64,000 nt of DNA from Brachionus rotundiformis (taxonomy: Eukaryota; Rotifera; Eurotatoria; Ploima; Brachionidae): positions 3,126,048-3,190,047 of the forward strand of contig JAESIW010000200.1 in assembly GCA_016802295.1 (NCBI GenBank), given 5' to 3'. Made by a program: the position numbers and the translations under genes. Below, piece after piece: positions 23,901 to 35,479 of this stretch (its first letter is position 1; each line of letters starts with the position of its first letter). A model generated the notes under the pieces. That model ran no database searches, was not told where the DNA came from, and saw nothing but the letters and a program-made list of their open reading frames with translations.

Positions 23901-26900
23901 TATCACTGGCAAATCGTACTCAAAAGGTATAAACAAATCATTGTAAATTACATCAAGAAAAAGATTAGCTACACCGATTAAATTGTGGAAGTATGAGACT
24001 GATTTAGTAAAAATGCTTGGGGTTCTTGAATCAGATTCTGACTCGGTCAAAACAAGATTCTGGCTAGTTCGTTCTGAATAAGTTTCTCGTAATTCGTATA
24101 AATAATTTGAAAAATTTTCCATGTCAATTACTATCTTGTCAGGTCTATCATCATCAACTAGATTTTTGGTTTTATTTTTCACAACAATAGCTGGCTCACA
24201 TAATAATGTATCGGGCTTTAGATTATTTATTTAAAAAAAAATTTGTAAAAATAATAAGTGATTTATTAATTGGCAAGATTTTATTCTTAAATTCAAAATT
24301 TTTCAAGTTTAGGGAAGAAATTGTTAGAAATATTTTTAAATTAAAAATATTAAGCAATTAAAATTAAATGTTGAAATTAAATTATTAATGAAAAGCAAAA
24401 CAGTTTTTAATTTAGAAAAAAATGTATTCATGAAATAAAAATCTTGCCAATTAGTTTTATTTTAATTGATATTATTATTTATTTCAATAAAAGCCTCGAC
24501 GGGGATGTGTGTAAAAAACATAACATAAAAAAATTAATATAAAAATAGAAATATAAGTTAAAAAGAAATAAATTGTGATTCAATTGTTTCTGGATTTTTG
24601 ATCTAGATATTAATTATTTATGATTTTTCTATTTAATCTTTTCTCTCTTTAAAAATCCGTATTTCAATTGATTTAATTCATATTATTTTATTTTAATTAA
24701 AAATAGTCTATTCGAGTTAAAAAAAAATTTTTCTTTTGTTTATATAATTAAAATTTTTTATTGTTTCCCGTATTATAACTAAGTACCTTATAACCTTTTA
24801 GTTCATTCAATTATAAAATCTTACCTTTCTATTTGGTGTTAAATTATGAGCGGGTATTTCTAGTGTAACACTAAACCGCAGCGATTTATTCATTTCTTTA
24901 CATAAAGAGTTAGCTTCACGGCACAATGAATTAGCCCTTAAAAGCTGACTACGAAGATTTTCAAGTCCTTTTTTAAAATTTCTATTTGACTTTGATTTGG
25001 TGTCATTTATTCCAATGCTTCGATTTATAGAAGATGAAGATGATGAGCTTGATATATGATTTGAATAAGAATTATTAAAATTGGTATTGGAATATTCTTG
25101 TTCAAGCTTTTGAATGGCAAGATCCAATTCCGTATTATCATCAGTTCTAGAATGTATTGACGAAGTTGATTTATCATCGTCAATATTCGAATCACTCTCA
25201 ATCCAACTAGATGACTGTAGGCTTTTATTTCGAAACAAAACTTCTTCTTGTGCTCGATTAAAATCTAAGTCTGACCGATTCATTCGATCCATACCATTAT
25301 CAGTAGGGCAGTTAAGTCTAAAAAAATGGTTGACACCCAAAATTATTCGATCTCCATGATGAAGTTCTGTTTCACAGTTAATTATTTTTCCATTTACCCA
25401 TGTTCTTGGAAAAAAATTCAATTGTTTATAATATTATTAAAGCTTTTGTTTGTACTTGGCTTCTTTTATTGGTGCAATGCAAACAAGATTATTTTTGAAA
25501 TAGAAGGCGCAATGTTCTTTGGCAATACCGGGGCCCATTAATTGAATATCTTGTTTATTTTCGGCGTCTTTTCTACCCACTAGCGTAAGTTCCTGAAAAA
25601 TTTTTTCAATTAATTAATTAATCTTTTTAATCTTGCCTATTCGAACCTTTAGATAATAAACAAGTAGCTCATTTAAAGATGGATCTGGATTTAAATTAAC
25701 TAGATAAAATTTATCGTTTTGGACTTTAATGCCACTTGATTGAACACTTATGCCCATTGATTGCAAGACTGTATCCCATTTCTAAAAGATAAATTTTTAA
25801 TTATAATTTTCAAAAATTCTAATTAATTTAGTTCAGTTTATGTAAATATTAAATAAAAAGTTATGAGTATTTTTAACTAAAAAGATATTTAAATTAAATT
25901 GATTTTTGTATAATAATTTGTTTTTGAAGCTAATAAATAAGTCATTATTTTTAATTTAAATTATTTATTTCATAGACAATCAAAAATTTAACTAGCTTAA
26001 AAATTTAAAAACTCTATCAACAAATGAATTAATTGAGTACCTCGATAATTAATGAATTTAGTTAAGAAACTATCTTAAATATTTAGGTCTAAATTACGCA
26101 GAAAAATTTCATTAAAAAATTTTGTTTTTAAATTATCTTTTTTTGTTCAAATAAAAGAAACTGTTGAATTAGCAAATATGCAATTAAATACATTTAATTA
26201 TTTTCTATTCCTAAGAAAGAACATTAATATTAGAAAAACTTAACTCTTTTACTAATAATTAAATTTCTTTTATAAATTTGTTCAAACAAAAAGGGTATTA
26301 GTCTATTTTTGAATAATTTAAATTAAAATTGCTTGAATAACATTTAATTTTATTTACCTGTTGAATTTTTTCAGTTTCTGCCAACTTTTCATCCCATGGT
26401 TTAGAGATCTCATTATAAAGCTTTTCACTTTGCTGTAAACGATCATTAATAATTTCTGAATTTTGTTCTTTGGCTTTTTCGAGTTCTTTCCTCAAATTTT
26501 CAACTTCTTCTCGCAAATTTCTTATAATCTTAGCATTGGGATCTTCATTGACCACTGGATTGTTGACGATTTTCTTAGCTCTATCAGCATACCTCAACGT
26601 AGACAGTGTTTCTTCGTAGTTATCCATAGAAGGCGATATGGCCGAAATCATTACTGTTTTTGAATTACCACCAATACTGTCCTAATTTTCTTGTTTAAAA
26701 CCGAATCAGGTAATGGATCTCAATTTTACCTTTAGGAGCCAAGTCAGAACCGAATCTCGGTACGGAATGTGCTTTTGCTTTGATTTGGATGAACTATCAG
26801 CCAAAGCTGATATTACTTGACCAAGAGTGTGGAGAGATTTGTTTATGTTGCATCCTTCTCTTAACCTATCACCTTCTACGCCTGTTTTAGACACTTTTTC

Positions 26901-29549
26901 ACTTCCAGCTAAATCCACAAGATTGATCCGGCTCACTTTTTCGCCTGATATCTAAATAAAAATTTCAAATTTACTTAAGTGATATGAGTGTCAAAATGAC
27001 AGAATTCTCGCTATCTTAAGTAACAAAATAATTTTTTAATACAAAATTGACGTTTGAATAAGAATTTATTTTTCCTTTTTATTTAAGATATAATAAGCAT
27101 GAAATATCACATAAAAAATTTTGAAAAATAATTAACAAGAAAAAAATATTTTCAATTATTTATGTGAACTTAAAAAAATAAGATTTGAAGGTTATTTTTT
27201 TTATCAAAAAAAAATTTAAACAGTCAAGTCTTGCGCAAATAATAACATTTTTATCTCAAGTTAATTTTTTTGATATTGCAATTGAATGCCGAAAATGATG
27301 CCATTTCCGCATCTAAAAATGTAATATAATACCTAATGGATTTTAAAAATGTAGGATTAGGATCATTAAGCCTTGTCGAGTCGCTTCATATGTTCCTTTC
27401 AATTTTAAAATTAAACTGTGCTTAGAAATGCTTCCTTTTAATCAATATTTAATTAGATACTAATTCAAACCATATAAAAAGTCTTCCGAAAAATTCAATT
27501 TTGTCGTACTTCTGAGGAGTCTTTCATTTTAAATTATTTTTCTTATTATAATACATTTCGGTATCAGCCAAAATAAAGATCTAGGATCAATAAGCTTAAA
27601 TTATTATTGATCAAAGGACATGTGGATAAGAACTAATTTTAAGTATTAACTTTTGCTCATAATAGATCCAAATTGGTAAAGTTTGCAATAAAACTTAAAA
27701 AATTAGATTTGCTAATTAAATGAATATAAAATAGGAACTGAGCGGATTTTTTTAACCAGAATTACATAAATATGTCTAAAACTTAATTCTTTTTTCTTCT
27801 ACAAGACATACTAAAAACAAAAGCTTAATTTAATTAAATTATTTTTGTCCAAATGTGTGTAAATACTTTTTTTTAATTTAATTTAATTTTTTTTTGTTGA
27901 AATAGATTTTGAAAATTATGACAAGCTATGTAGAAAAAGTATATTTTTACAAATCTCCTAATCATTCGGAAACAATTGCACAAGACATAAAAAATGAAAC
28001 AAACTCTACTAAATCTTTAATTGTGCCTTTTTTTAATATTGATTCAAAATTTAATCGTTTCATTCTATTTGTTTTGATATTTTTTTCAATTATCGTTATA
28101 TTAAATGTTTTATATAAACTTTACAAAATGATTATTTGTGTTAAATTGGAAAATAAACGACTAAAAGCAATATTGGTGCAATTGACCAGAAAAACGAGAA
28201 GGAAAAAATCAATTTTTGCAAAAAAAGTTGACTACAAAATGAAAAAAAAACTGCATATTAGTCAAAATGATTATAAAAAGCTTAAGGAAGCTATAGTTCC
28301 AAGTTCTTCTGAAATTAGCTTGGATACAAGATCAATCAATGATGAAAAATTTCATACATATAATTTTTTTGGGATGTTTGGCAAAAATTTTAATCCAAGT
28401 CAAAAACAACTAAAATGTACTGAAAGAAATAAACCAATCTTGCCTGAATTTAAAGATCTGCCTTCAATTTTAATAACAGATACGAATAGTATGAACACAA
28501 TTATTTTTGATTTAGAAGGGGTCAGTGAATGAATTACTTGACTTTGGTCATCGGCAATGGTTTGCGACACTTTAATGCAAAAAACTGCATGACTTCGACT
28601 TGACTCTGCATTCATGTTTGTAGCTGCTACTGTTCGACTTTTGTTTCCTTCGTTTAAAATCGTTTCTATGTCCTTAATTAAATTTTTTTTAATTAAAAAA
28701 AAATAAAAAAAATAAACTCTGAATATAAAAATTTAGTTTTACTTTATATGATGATACAGCCAAATGGGACAAGCCATCAACATAAGGTCCGAGCAGTTGA
28801 TGCTCACGTACTTTTAAATTGAGCTTCGAACTACTCGGATCAAGCAAATCGCGTACTTTTTCATTGTAAATTTCAATATAAGAAACTTCGACTTTAAATG
28901 AGCGATTTGCACTTGTTTTCTCATTTATTTCAATAAAAATGTCCTCGCACAAACGAGGTATTAGTCCTTTATTATTTTCTGTGCCCATCATGGTAAAAGA
29001 TTTTCCACTTCCTTGAGAAGAAAAATAGTCAAATCCTGAAAATGTAACCTGAAAAATGTACCAGTTTGACCATACGCAAATATACAGCCATTGTATCCTG
29101 CCATGGAGCTTTCTAATATTTCTTTGCCTAAAACTTCGTACAGTTTTTGCTGAGCTAAGATAAGAAAATTTATTTTTTTTTAATTTTTATAATAAAATGA
29201 TTGATTATTGATATAATTCTAATTTTGGTTTTAAATTTAAATTACTTGCATAATTTGGTTTATCTTCAGATGAGGAATCAAAACATACATCAAACGTGAA
29301 GGACTTTGGTGCCCTGAGAAAAAAAAAAAGAATTTTTACCAAATTTGAATTTTTATTTTAATTTACGTGTCTTTTGTGGAAGAATTATTAAGTAAAATTT
29401 GATTATCATTGATATTGACAGAATTTTTTGCCCCAAGTGCTATCTAAAAAAATTAATTAAATAATTTTTCATCATTTCGAGGAATAATCAGATCATACTT
29501 CTCTTTTATTAAATGGTCTTAGTCGTATTGCTACCTTTATTTTGTCCAT
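17975..29549 (-). CDS. KIF13: KIF13-type kinesin-3 with FHA and CAP-Gly domains
   Basis: Fourteen exons (29499-29549, 29367-29443, 29246-29313, 29062-29154, 28743-29011, 28538-28672, 26730-26951, 26358-26681, 25647-25781, 25456-25592, 24825-25404, 21939-24215, 19084-19240, 17975-18756) close in frame at 1768 aa, the normal size of KIF13A/B. The motor has the P-loop GQTGSGKS (about 92-99), switch I SSRSH (about 210-214) and switch II DLAGSE (about 244-249), then RYADRAKKIVNNPVVNEDPNA and the neck coiled coil. An FHA domain lies at about 440-545, a KIF1/KIF13 central region at about 740-1000 (CVFCEYQFWDQKE), and a C-terminal CAP-Gly at about 1686-1762. CAP-Gly separates KIF13B from other kinesin-3s. 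Its GKNDG motif reads GINDG here. KIF13 carries endosomal and polarity cargo to microtubule plus ends. Introns 6 and 12 (1586 and 2698 nt) each host an opposite-strand gene. Confidence 0.93.
20247..20263 (+). promoter_or_regulatory. CRE-like palindrome upstream of B3GAT
   Basis: TTGACGATTTACGTCAA is a perfect inverted repeat with TGACG and CGTCA half-sites, 125 bp before the nested B3GAT start codon and inside KIF13 intron 12. Half-site content suggests bZIP (CREB/ATF) binding, but the 5-nt spacer is not the consensus. Confidence 0.3.
20389..21494 (+). CDS. B3GAT: Beta-1,3-glucuronyltransferase (B3GAT family)
   Basis: Three exons (20389-20470, 20529-21337, 21390-21494) give 331 aa, a normal length for the family. 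It is a type II Golgi membrane protein: a short basic cytoplasmic tail (MRLSRRKFYK), a signal anchor at about 10-26, a stem, then a GT43 catalytic domain. The domain starts IYIITPTNNR, has the metal/UDP-binding DDDN at 188-191, the substrate block PIDMAGFAVN, GMQESHLL (catalytic Glu) and ends CTKIFVWHTNTRK. The family adds glucuronic acid to finish the glycosaminoglycan linker (GlcAT-I) or to build the HNK-1 epitope (GlcAT-P/S); I cannot choose between these. The whole gene lies inside intron 12 of KIF13 on the opposite strand. Confidence 0.93.
27918..28532 (+). CDS. Putative single-pass membrane protein nested in KIF13 intron 6
   Basis: A 204-codon ORF opens with ATG at 27918. I do not recognise a family. 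Residues about 1-45 carry N-glycosylation motifs (NHS, NET, NST), one strongly hydrophobic segment follows at about 48-70, then a very basic stretch (RKTRRKKS) and a long hydrophilic tail, so an N-out type III or type I-like topology is likely. An ORF this long in such AT-rich DNA, with sensible membrane architecture, suggests a real gene, but it lacks homology support. The frame ends 5 nt before the edge of KIF13 exon 6 (28538), so the coding sequences do not overlap. An AG preceded by a T-rich tract at about 27904 could be a splice acceptor, so there may be an upstream exon. Confidence 0.5.
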   Translation: MTSYVEKVYFYKSPNHSETIAQDIKNETNSTKSLIVPFFNIDSKFNRFILFVLIFFSIIVILNVLYKLYKMIICVKLENKRLKAILVQLTRKTRRKKSIFAKKVDYKMKKKLHISQNDYKKLKEAIVPSSSEISLDTRSINDEKFHTYNFFGMFGKNFNPSQKQLKCTERNKPILPEFKDLPSILITDTNSMNTIIFDLEGVSE

Positions 29550-31009
29550 ATTGACCTTGGGTTAATCTCATTCAATATTTTAGATTTTAATTCAACATTA
29601 AAATAAAGAAATATATCTAAAATTAGAGAATAAAATGATTATTAAGCATCTTAAACAAATTAAAATTATACGCGATTAGAAACTTAAAGGGCGTTTAAAA
29701 ATTATATAAGCGTGTTTAGATATCTAATATACTTATCCCTTTAATAATATTAGAATATAATTATTTCAAATTATTCTTTTAGTTGACGACACAAGTCAAG
29801 TAAACATTCAGCAATTTCAAATTTTAAATTATGCTGAATAAATATAAATCACATGTAAATCATATGACTAATTTAGCCTTGAGAAACAAAGCTCTAACTC
29901 ATTATCTAATTAACAATCTAATTTATAAACGTTTTTGTTCGATAAAAAACATTTATTATTTTTAAATAAAAGTTTCAATATTTTCCTAATTAAAATTATT
30001 TAATATTTTTTCATTGAATCTTTAATTCATTTATATTGTTATAAGTTGACTCTATTTTAATAACCAAATAAAGAATAAAAGCTTATAAACCAATATCTTA
30101 AATTCCGACACGAATATTCATCCAGTCTATGTTGATATAAATGCACCTTGGCTTAAGCTCATTATAAAATATAGAGATTTTTGTACAAACTAAAAAAATA
30201 CTTTACTATAAACAAACTTTTGTTTATCTTATCAGTTGAATTTCAAAATTTATTGTAGTCAAAAATATTGTAGCTATAAGCTATTTTTTTATTATGACAC
30301 TTCACATTTTACTAACAGAATAATAAATTCATATTTTTCATTTAATAAATAAAATAAATGTGATTAGGTAACCTTGCCGGACCAACTAAAAATAACAATT
30401 TAAATTCATAAAATCCTTACAGAACTGTAGTAATATTGAAGATTAATCACAAAACACATCAAAAGCTTGAACGATTAAGTAATTAACCTTTAGCAAAAAA
30501 AAATTAGTTTTTTTATTTAGATTAAGAGTTTTTTTATTATAATGAAATATATGTAGCAGCTGGAGAGCTTTGTTTGTTTTAGAAAATATCATTATGCTAT
30601 CTAATTTTGCAAATTTAACAACAAAAACTTTCAAAAATTAAATTGAATTAATTTTTTTTAAACAGAGAATATTTAATTAATATCGTTTTTTATCTGTATT
30701 AAATTTATAATTATGTTTTTAAAGGTATGTTTGCTTAATCATCATTTAATGTATACATACATTTAAATTATTTGTTTAACTGTTTTTATTGACAAGTCTT
30801 ATAACTTGTCTTATAAGGACACAATTAGATAGTCAAAAAGTATATAAATAAAACAAGTTTTTTGTAATCTTTTTTTAATTGAAAAATTATTGAAAATTTT
30901 ATATTTAATCGAAATCGATGATAATTGATATTTTTATTACTTTTGCAATTGGAGCAAAATAATTCTGATAAAGTTTTATGATGCGTGTATTATTATTTTT
31001 TTTTTAATA

Positions 31010-31132
31010 TAGATAAAATTTTTCATATTAAAATAATAATGCAATTAAACTATTGATTTTGGAAGAATATTGTTTGACTAAAAATAATGTTATGCAATCG
31101 AGTTTTTCAGTAAATTGACTCTTTTCCATCTT
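31010..31132. repeat. Direct repeat, copy 1 (about 123 bp)
   Basis: This segment (landmarks TTGATTTTGGAAGAATATT and TTTGACTAAAAATAATGTTA) recurs about 367 bp further on at 31377-31500 with scattered substitutions, roughly 80 percent identity by eye. Origin unknown; it could be an old tandem duplication or copies of a short mobile element. Confidence 0.65.
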
Positions 31133-31376
31133 ACCTGTCCGTTCCTTTTTAAATTTATTGTTAAAACAGGAAAAAATAAGGAGACTATTTATGATTTAAT
31201 ATTTAATTTTTCAATTGAATAATTTTACTTATAAATTTAAAAGAATTAATATCTAAACATATGATTTAAAACTTCATTACAGACGCTTAATTTGTCCTAA
31301 ACATTTCTATTTTTTTTTGAATTTTTCTTTTACTTTTCATCATCCTAGAGGTATTTTCTTGAAATAAATAAATATT

Positions 31377-31500
31377 TAGATAGAATTTTTCATTTTCAAA
31401 TAAAAATGCAATTAAGCTTTTGATTTTGGAAAAATATTCTTTGACTAAAAATAATATTATCCAATCTAGTTTTTCAGTAGCTTAATTATTTTCTATCTAA
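31377..31500. repeat. Direct repeat, copy 2 (about 124 bp)
   Basis: Second copy of the 31010-31132 repeat, same orientation, with landmarks TTGATTTTGGAAAAATATT and TTTGACTAAAAATAATATTA. Confidence 0.65.
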
Positions 31501-31796
31501 CCAAAATAAATGAATAATCATCTTATTAGAAAAAAATAACTCTAATTTATTAATTAAAAAAAAACTCATCTGACGAGACTCTCGAATAAGAAAGAATATC
31601 TTTTTTGTTAAAAAATATGAAAATTTTGATTTAATCATTAGATCAAAATTGATTAGTTATCAATAAAAAACAATTTTGATATTTTATGATGTTTATTTAA
31701 AAAAAAAATCAAATACTTCAAACTAAAGAATTTAATTATTTTTTTTTAATTAAAAAAACCGGATAGAGATTTTGAATTTGAGAATTTGAATATTTT

Positions 31797-33791
31797 CTAA
31801 CACTCAGAATCAAAAAAATCAAATAATTTTTCAAAATTTTCTAAGATAGAAGTAAAATTTTGAAAATATTGGTTATTTGGTTGATCGTTTTCAATCTTCT
31901 CAATATTAAAATGGGATTCTTCTGGCTTATGATTAATTGTATACGAATACATATTATGATTCAGCTCTGACACACATAAATAGACTCCAATATTTGATTT
32001 TGTCAAATTTACCAAGAAAAGTTCACCAGCTCTATTGGAAAAAAAATCCAAACTAGTTTCTTCAATCCAATCTTGATCTTTTTTCCATCTAACTTCACCA
32101 AAAAAGCGTTTATTACAGTCTAGTCTTAAATTTTCTCCAATGCTAAAGTAGATTTCCTTTGATTGAGCAAAGCAAGCTTGATTTTTTATCTTGTTTTGCT
32201 TATATTTACATTTGTTATCCAACCATGTACAAAAGAAAAATATTTCACATTCAAAACATTGGCTAATTGAATTACAAAATTTTTTGAACAAATCTGTAAA
32301 TTGTATTTGATAAATTGAACTTGTGGTACCAATATAAACATTTTCTTTTTTTACCAAGATTTCAATCAAACTTCCATTATTTATCCAAGGGCCTAAATCA
32401 AGCGAAATTGGTTCCAAAAACTCTGTAAAATTTCTTTTTATAATTATTAATTGATTTCCAGAGGTTCCAAAATGAAAAACATCTTCATTTATTTCTTCGT
32501 AACTCATAGATATAATTTTTACTGGTAATTTTAAAATTAAATGGGCTTCAAGATTGTTTTCCAATATAGTATGATTAGATAAAAATTCGTTTAATATTTC
32601 TAAATCATCATTGTTTTGGCTATTAGATTTAGGTCTAAATCCAAACGGTAATTCATTGAAAAATTCATCTTCACCAAGTTTATTTCCATAAAAATGTGTC
32701 TCAATTTTTACTTTTGGAATATTGTCGCAATCAAAGTCTTGATTATAAAGATAAAAATTTGAACTATCGATCATATTGTTTCGATCAATCCAAAACTTTT
32801 TGTTCTCAAGCATTTCTTTGACCTGCTCCAAACCAATTTCACAAATGATACTTCCCTGGTCCTGATCATAAAATATGGTGATTAATTTATCATCAATTTT
32901 TTTTACCAGAATTAAATTTTGGAATCTGCTCTCGCAGTTGAAATCTATTTTCCTAAACGTTAGCCACATGTTATTTAAATTTGGATTTTTTTCACTCTTT
33001 GATCCAACATCACTTTTACAAACACGAGCTACTCTTGAGACACGCTTTAGCTTCTTAGTCAACGAAAATTCTTCTATTGAATATTCGGTAAAAAAATAAA
33101 ATATCTTATCTCTATAGTCGATTATTGAAACAAAATTTGGTTCCCATAACCAATTCACATTTGGAAAGCTTTTCAAAATTTTACTTGCAACATCTATTTC
33201 TTGCCTGTAAATTCCATATTTGAAAAATTCACCATGAATATTTCTGTGCGTCTTCCAAATAGCTGAATACATGAGCCCTTTAGTCATAGATTTCGAATTG
33301 CCTGGATTTTCATAAGAAATGTGGCCCAAATTTTTGTAGCCTTCAATACCTGGACAAAGATAAAAGCCGTCGAATTCTACAATACTTGAAAAATCTTTCA
33401 CATTTAAATCTTTGATGTGTGGTTTTCCTAAATTTGTTCCACATACTATCAAGTCTTGGCTTCTTTCTCGAAATATTAATAATTTAATGTGATTTTTCAG
33501 ACTACTGGAATTTTTAAAAAAATGGTTTGATGGATTGATAAATACTTCTTTGTATAAACTTGGATTTTGGTCTGAAATATTGGAAGGATTAAGCTTGAAT
33601 ACGTAATTGGTACCAGTCACATATAAACTATTTTCATAATAAAGAAAATTTGAAAAATTATCACTTCGATTTACATCATTAAATTGAATTAAAAAATTTT
33701 CATTAATTTTAATGGGAGACCTTATATAATAATACTTTAGACATAGTAGAGAATAGATTTGATTTAAAAGTAATAATAGTGAAAGAAGCAT
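31797..33791 (-). CDS. Divergent secreted semaphorin (Sema-PSI-Ig)
   Basis: One uninterrupted exon encodes 664 aa. A signal peptide (about 1-17, Leu-rich) leads into a sema domain (about 30-500): LIVCGTN, FYLCPG, GLMYSAIW, EPNFVS, IFYFFTEYSIE and RVSRVARVCKSDVG are recognisable counterparts of family motifs. A cysteine-rich PSI module follows (about 505-545, FCNSISQCFEC...CTWLDNKC), then one Ig-like domain (about 555-625, LRLDC and GVYLC supplying the disulphide). There is no transmembrane segment, so it should be secreted like invertebrate class 2 or vertebrate class 3 semaphorins, which signal through plexins in axon guidance and morphogenesis. Sequence is strongly diverged. The lack of introns is unusual for a semaphorin. 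An AG directly before the ATG (CTACAG) could be a 5' UTR splice acceptor. Confidence 0.87.
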   Translation of the reverse strand: MLLSLLLLLNQIYSLLCLKYYYIRSPIKINENFLIQFNDVNRSDNFSNFLYYENSLYVTGTNYVFKLNPSNISDQNPSLYKEVFINPSNHFFKNSSSLKNHIKLLIFRERSQDLIVCGTNLGKPHIKDLNVKDFSSIVEFDGFYLCPGIEGYKNLGHISYENPGNSKSMTKGLMYSAIWKTHRNIHGEFFKYGIYRQEIDVASKILKSFPNVNWLWEPNFVSIIDYRDKIFYFFTEYSIEEFSLTKKLKRVSRVARVCKSDVGSKSEKNPNLNNMWLTFRKIDFNCESRFQNLILVKKIDDKLITIFYDQDQGSIICEIGLEQVKEMLENKKFWIDRNNMIDSSNFYLYNQDFDCDNIPKVKIETHFYGNKLGEDEFFNELPFGFRPKSNSQNNDDLEILNEFLSNHTILENNLEAHLILKLPVKIISMSYEEINEDVFHFGTSGNQLIIIKRNFTEFLEPISLDLGPWINNGSLIEILVKKENVYIGTTSSIYQIQFTDLFKKFCNSISQCFECEIFFFCTWLDNKCKYKQNKIKNQACFAQSKEIYFSIGENLRLDCNKRFFGEVRWKKDQDWIEETSLDFFSNRAGELFLVNLTKSNIGVYLCVSELNHNMYSYTINHKPEESHFNIEKIENDQPNNQYFQNFTSILENFEKLFDFFDSEC

Positions 33792-35479
33792 TCTGTAGCC
33801 TAGAACTATTCATTATTTGGAGTTTTTTAAAATAAAATTATAGTTGATTTATTTGTTTTTTAAATAAAAATGACTTTTAAATTAACTATTTTAAACTAAA
33901 TTTTGAGATAACTATTATATTTGATTTATTTATTTAATTATCCCGAAAACATCTCTTGGATGATGAAAAAATTAAGTATTTAAAAATTGACTTGCTATCA
34001 TTATGATATTAATGGCAGCACCTTCTTGACCCTTTTTGATCAAGTTTTTGATAACTTTGAATTTTTTGTTGAAAAATTTAGTGTGTTTGAGAAAAAAACA
34101 ATTTTAGCCTAACAAATAATTCTTTTATTTTTCGCCAAATCGAAAACAAGATAATAATAAATTCAAAATATATTTTAGATTTTTGACTTTATACTTGATT
34201 TAAATAATAAAATAAAATTTTTTTGATTGTTTTTTTAATATATAAAACAGGTAATAAATGTTACATATAATTTTTAACAACTAAAATTAAAACTTTTCAA
34301 ATAAAGCAAAAGCTGAATAAATTTATTTTTAATCTATAAATAGAGAAATTTGGCAATTTAAATTTGAAACATCAGCTTTATCATTCTTCATAGATAACAT
34401 ATCTATAAAAAAATTATAAATCAATAATTCAAAAAATTGCAGCAAAATTTATTGATGTTATGAAATTCTATCAATTTAATCTGATTACTTATTATAAATT
34501 TAGCTTTTTCATAATGTTTAAATTTATAAACTTAAAATTTAAGAATTTTGATTAATAAAAAAAAAATAAATTAGAGTAAGTTTTGATATTTTCCTTGGTA
34601 GCAGTAACTTTCAAATTTATTTGTGAATTAATTGATTTTAAGAAATATTATAAAATAAAATAGATATCTTTCAAATATAAATTTTTAATTTATCTTAATT
34701 TCCTTTTTTCATAATTTATTTGTTTTATTTTAATTTTTTTTTGAATTCTAAGAAATGAAATTTAGTTAGGACTAATTAAATCTAAAGAACTGATTTATGG
34801 CAGAGAATTTGTTTTTTGTTTCAAATTTAAACACGTTATTTTAGAGACTAAAAAAAGAAAGTTGATTATATAAGCTAAAATTCAGATTTAATTTTGTTAT
34901 TCAAGATTTTTGTGTAGGTTCAGATTTCTTTCGACCAAAAAATAATTTTGATATTCTGAGGTTCAGGAATAAATTTTGTCTATTATCAAGCTAATTAAAA
35001 GATTTCAAATCAGTTAAGTCAAGGACTTTTTGTTCGAAAAATTGAATGTTTGAATTAAATTAATTTAATTACAAATCAAAGCATGGTTACATTATTTTTC
35101 AAACATCTGGATGAAATTTCTAGACGTTGAAAATCCAGCAAAAAAAAAATCATAAAATTATGATTTTTCTTTTAAATTAAAGTGTTAGATCATTTTTTTA
35201 CAATTCTAAATGTATTTTCTAGCAATTAAAAGGATTTTCCTAGAAATTCATTAGGCTTAATTAATCTGTAGCTCTTTTTTTTACTTGCGCCAAAAAAAAA
35301 TTTTCCTTATACTAAAAAAGAATTGATTGTTTTAATGAGGCAAAATTTTATTAAAAATTTCTGAAATTCCAAATTCACGTTTTCTATTATGTAATATTTC
35401 TATTTGAAAATACGCTTGCAAATAAACATACGATTTGAAATATTTGTAATATTTTATAATTTTGTCGATATTATAGAAA
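33792..35479. other. Divergent spacer between semaphorin and ABCC copy A
   Basis: Non-coding, AT-rich, with no repeat or RNA gene recognised. Both flanking genes start outward from it, so their promoters should be here. Confidence 0.5.

Larger units (their letters stand above)
29550..31796. other. Intergenic region upstream of KIF13
   Basis: No supported gene. The KIF13 promoter should lie at the left end; the right part holds a diverged direct repeat (listed separately) and the 3' flank of the semaphorin gene. Confidence 0.5.
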
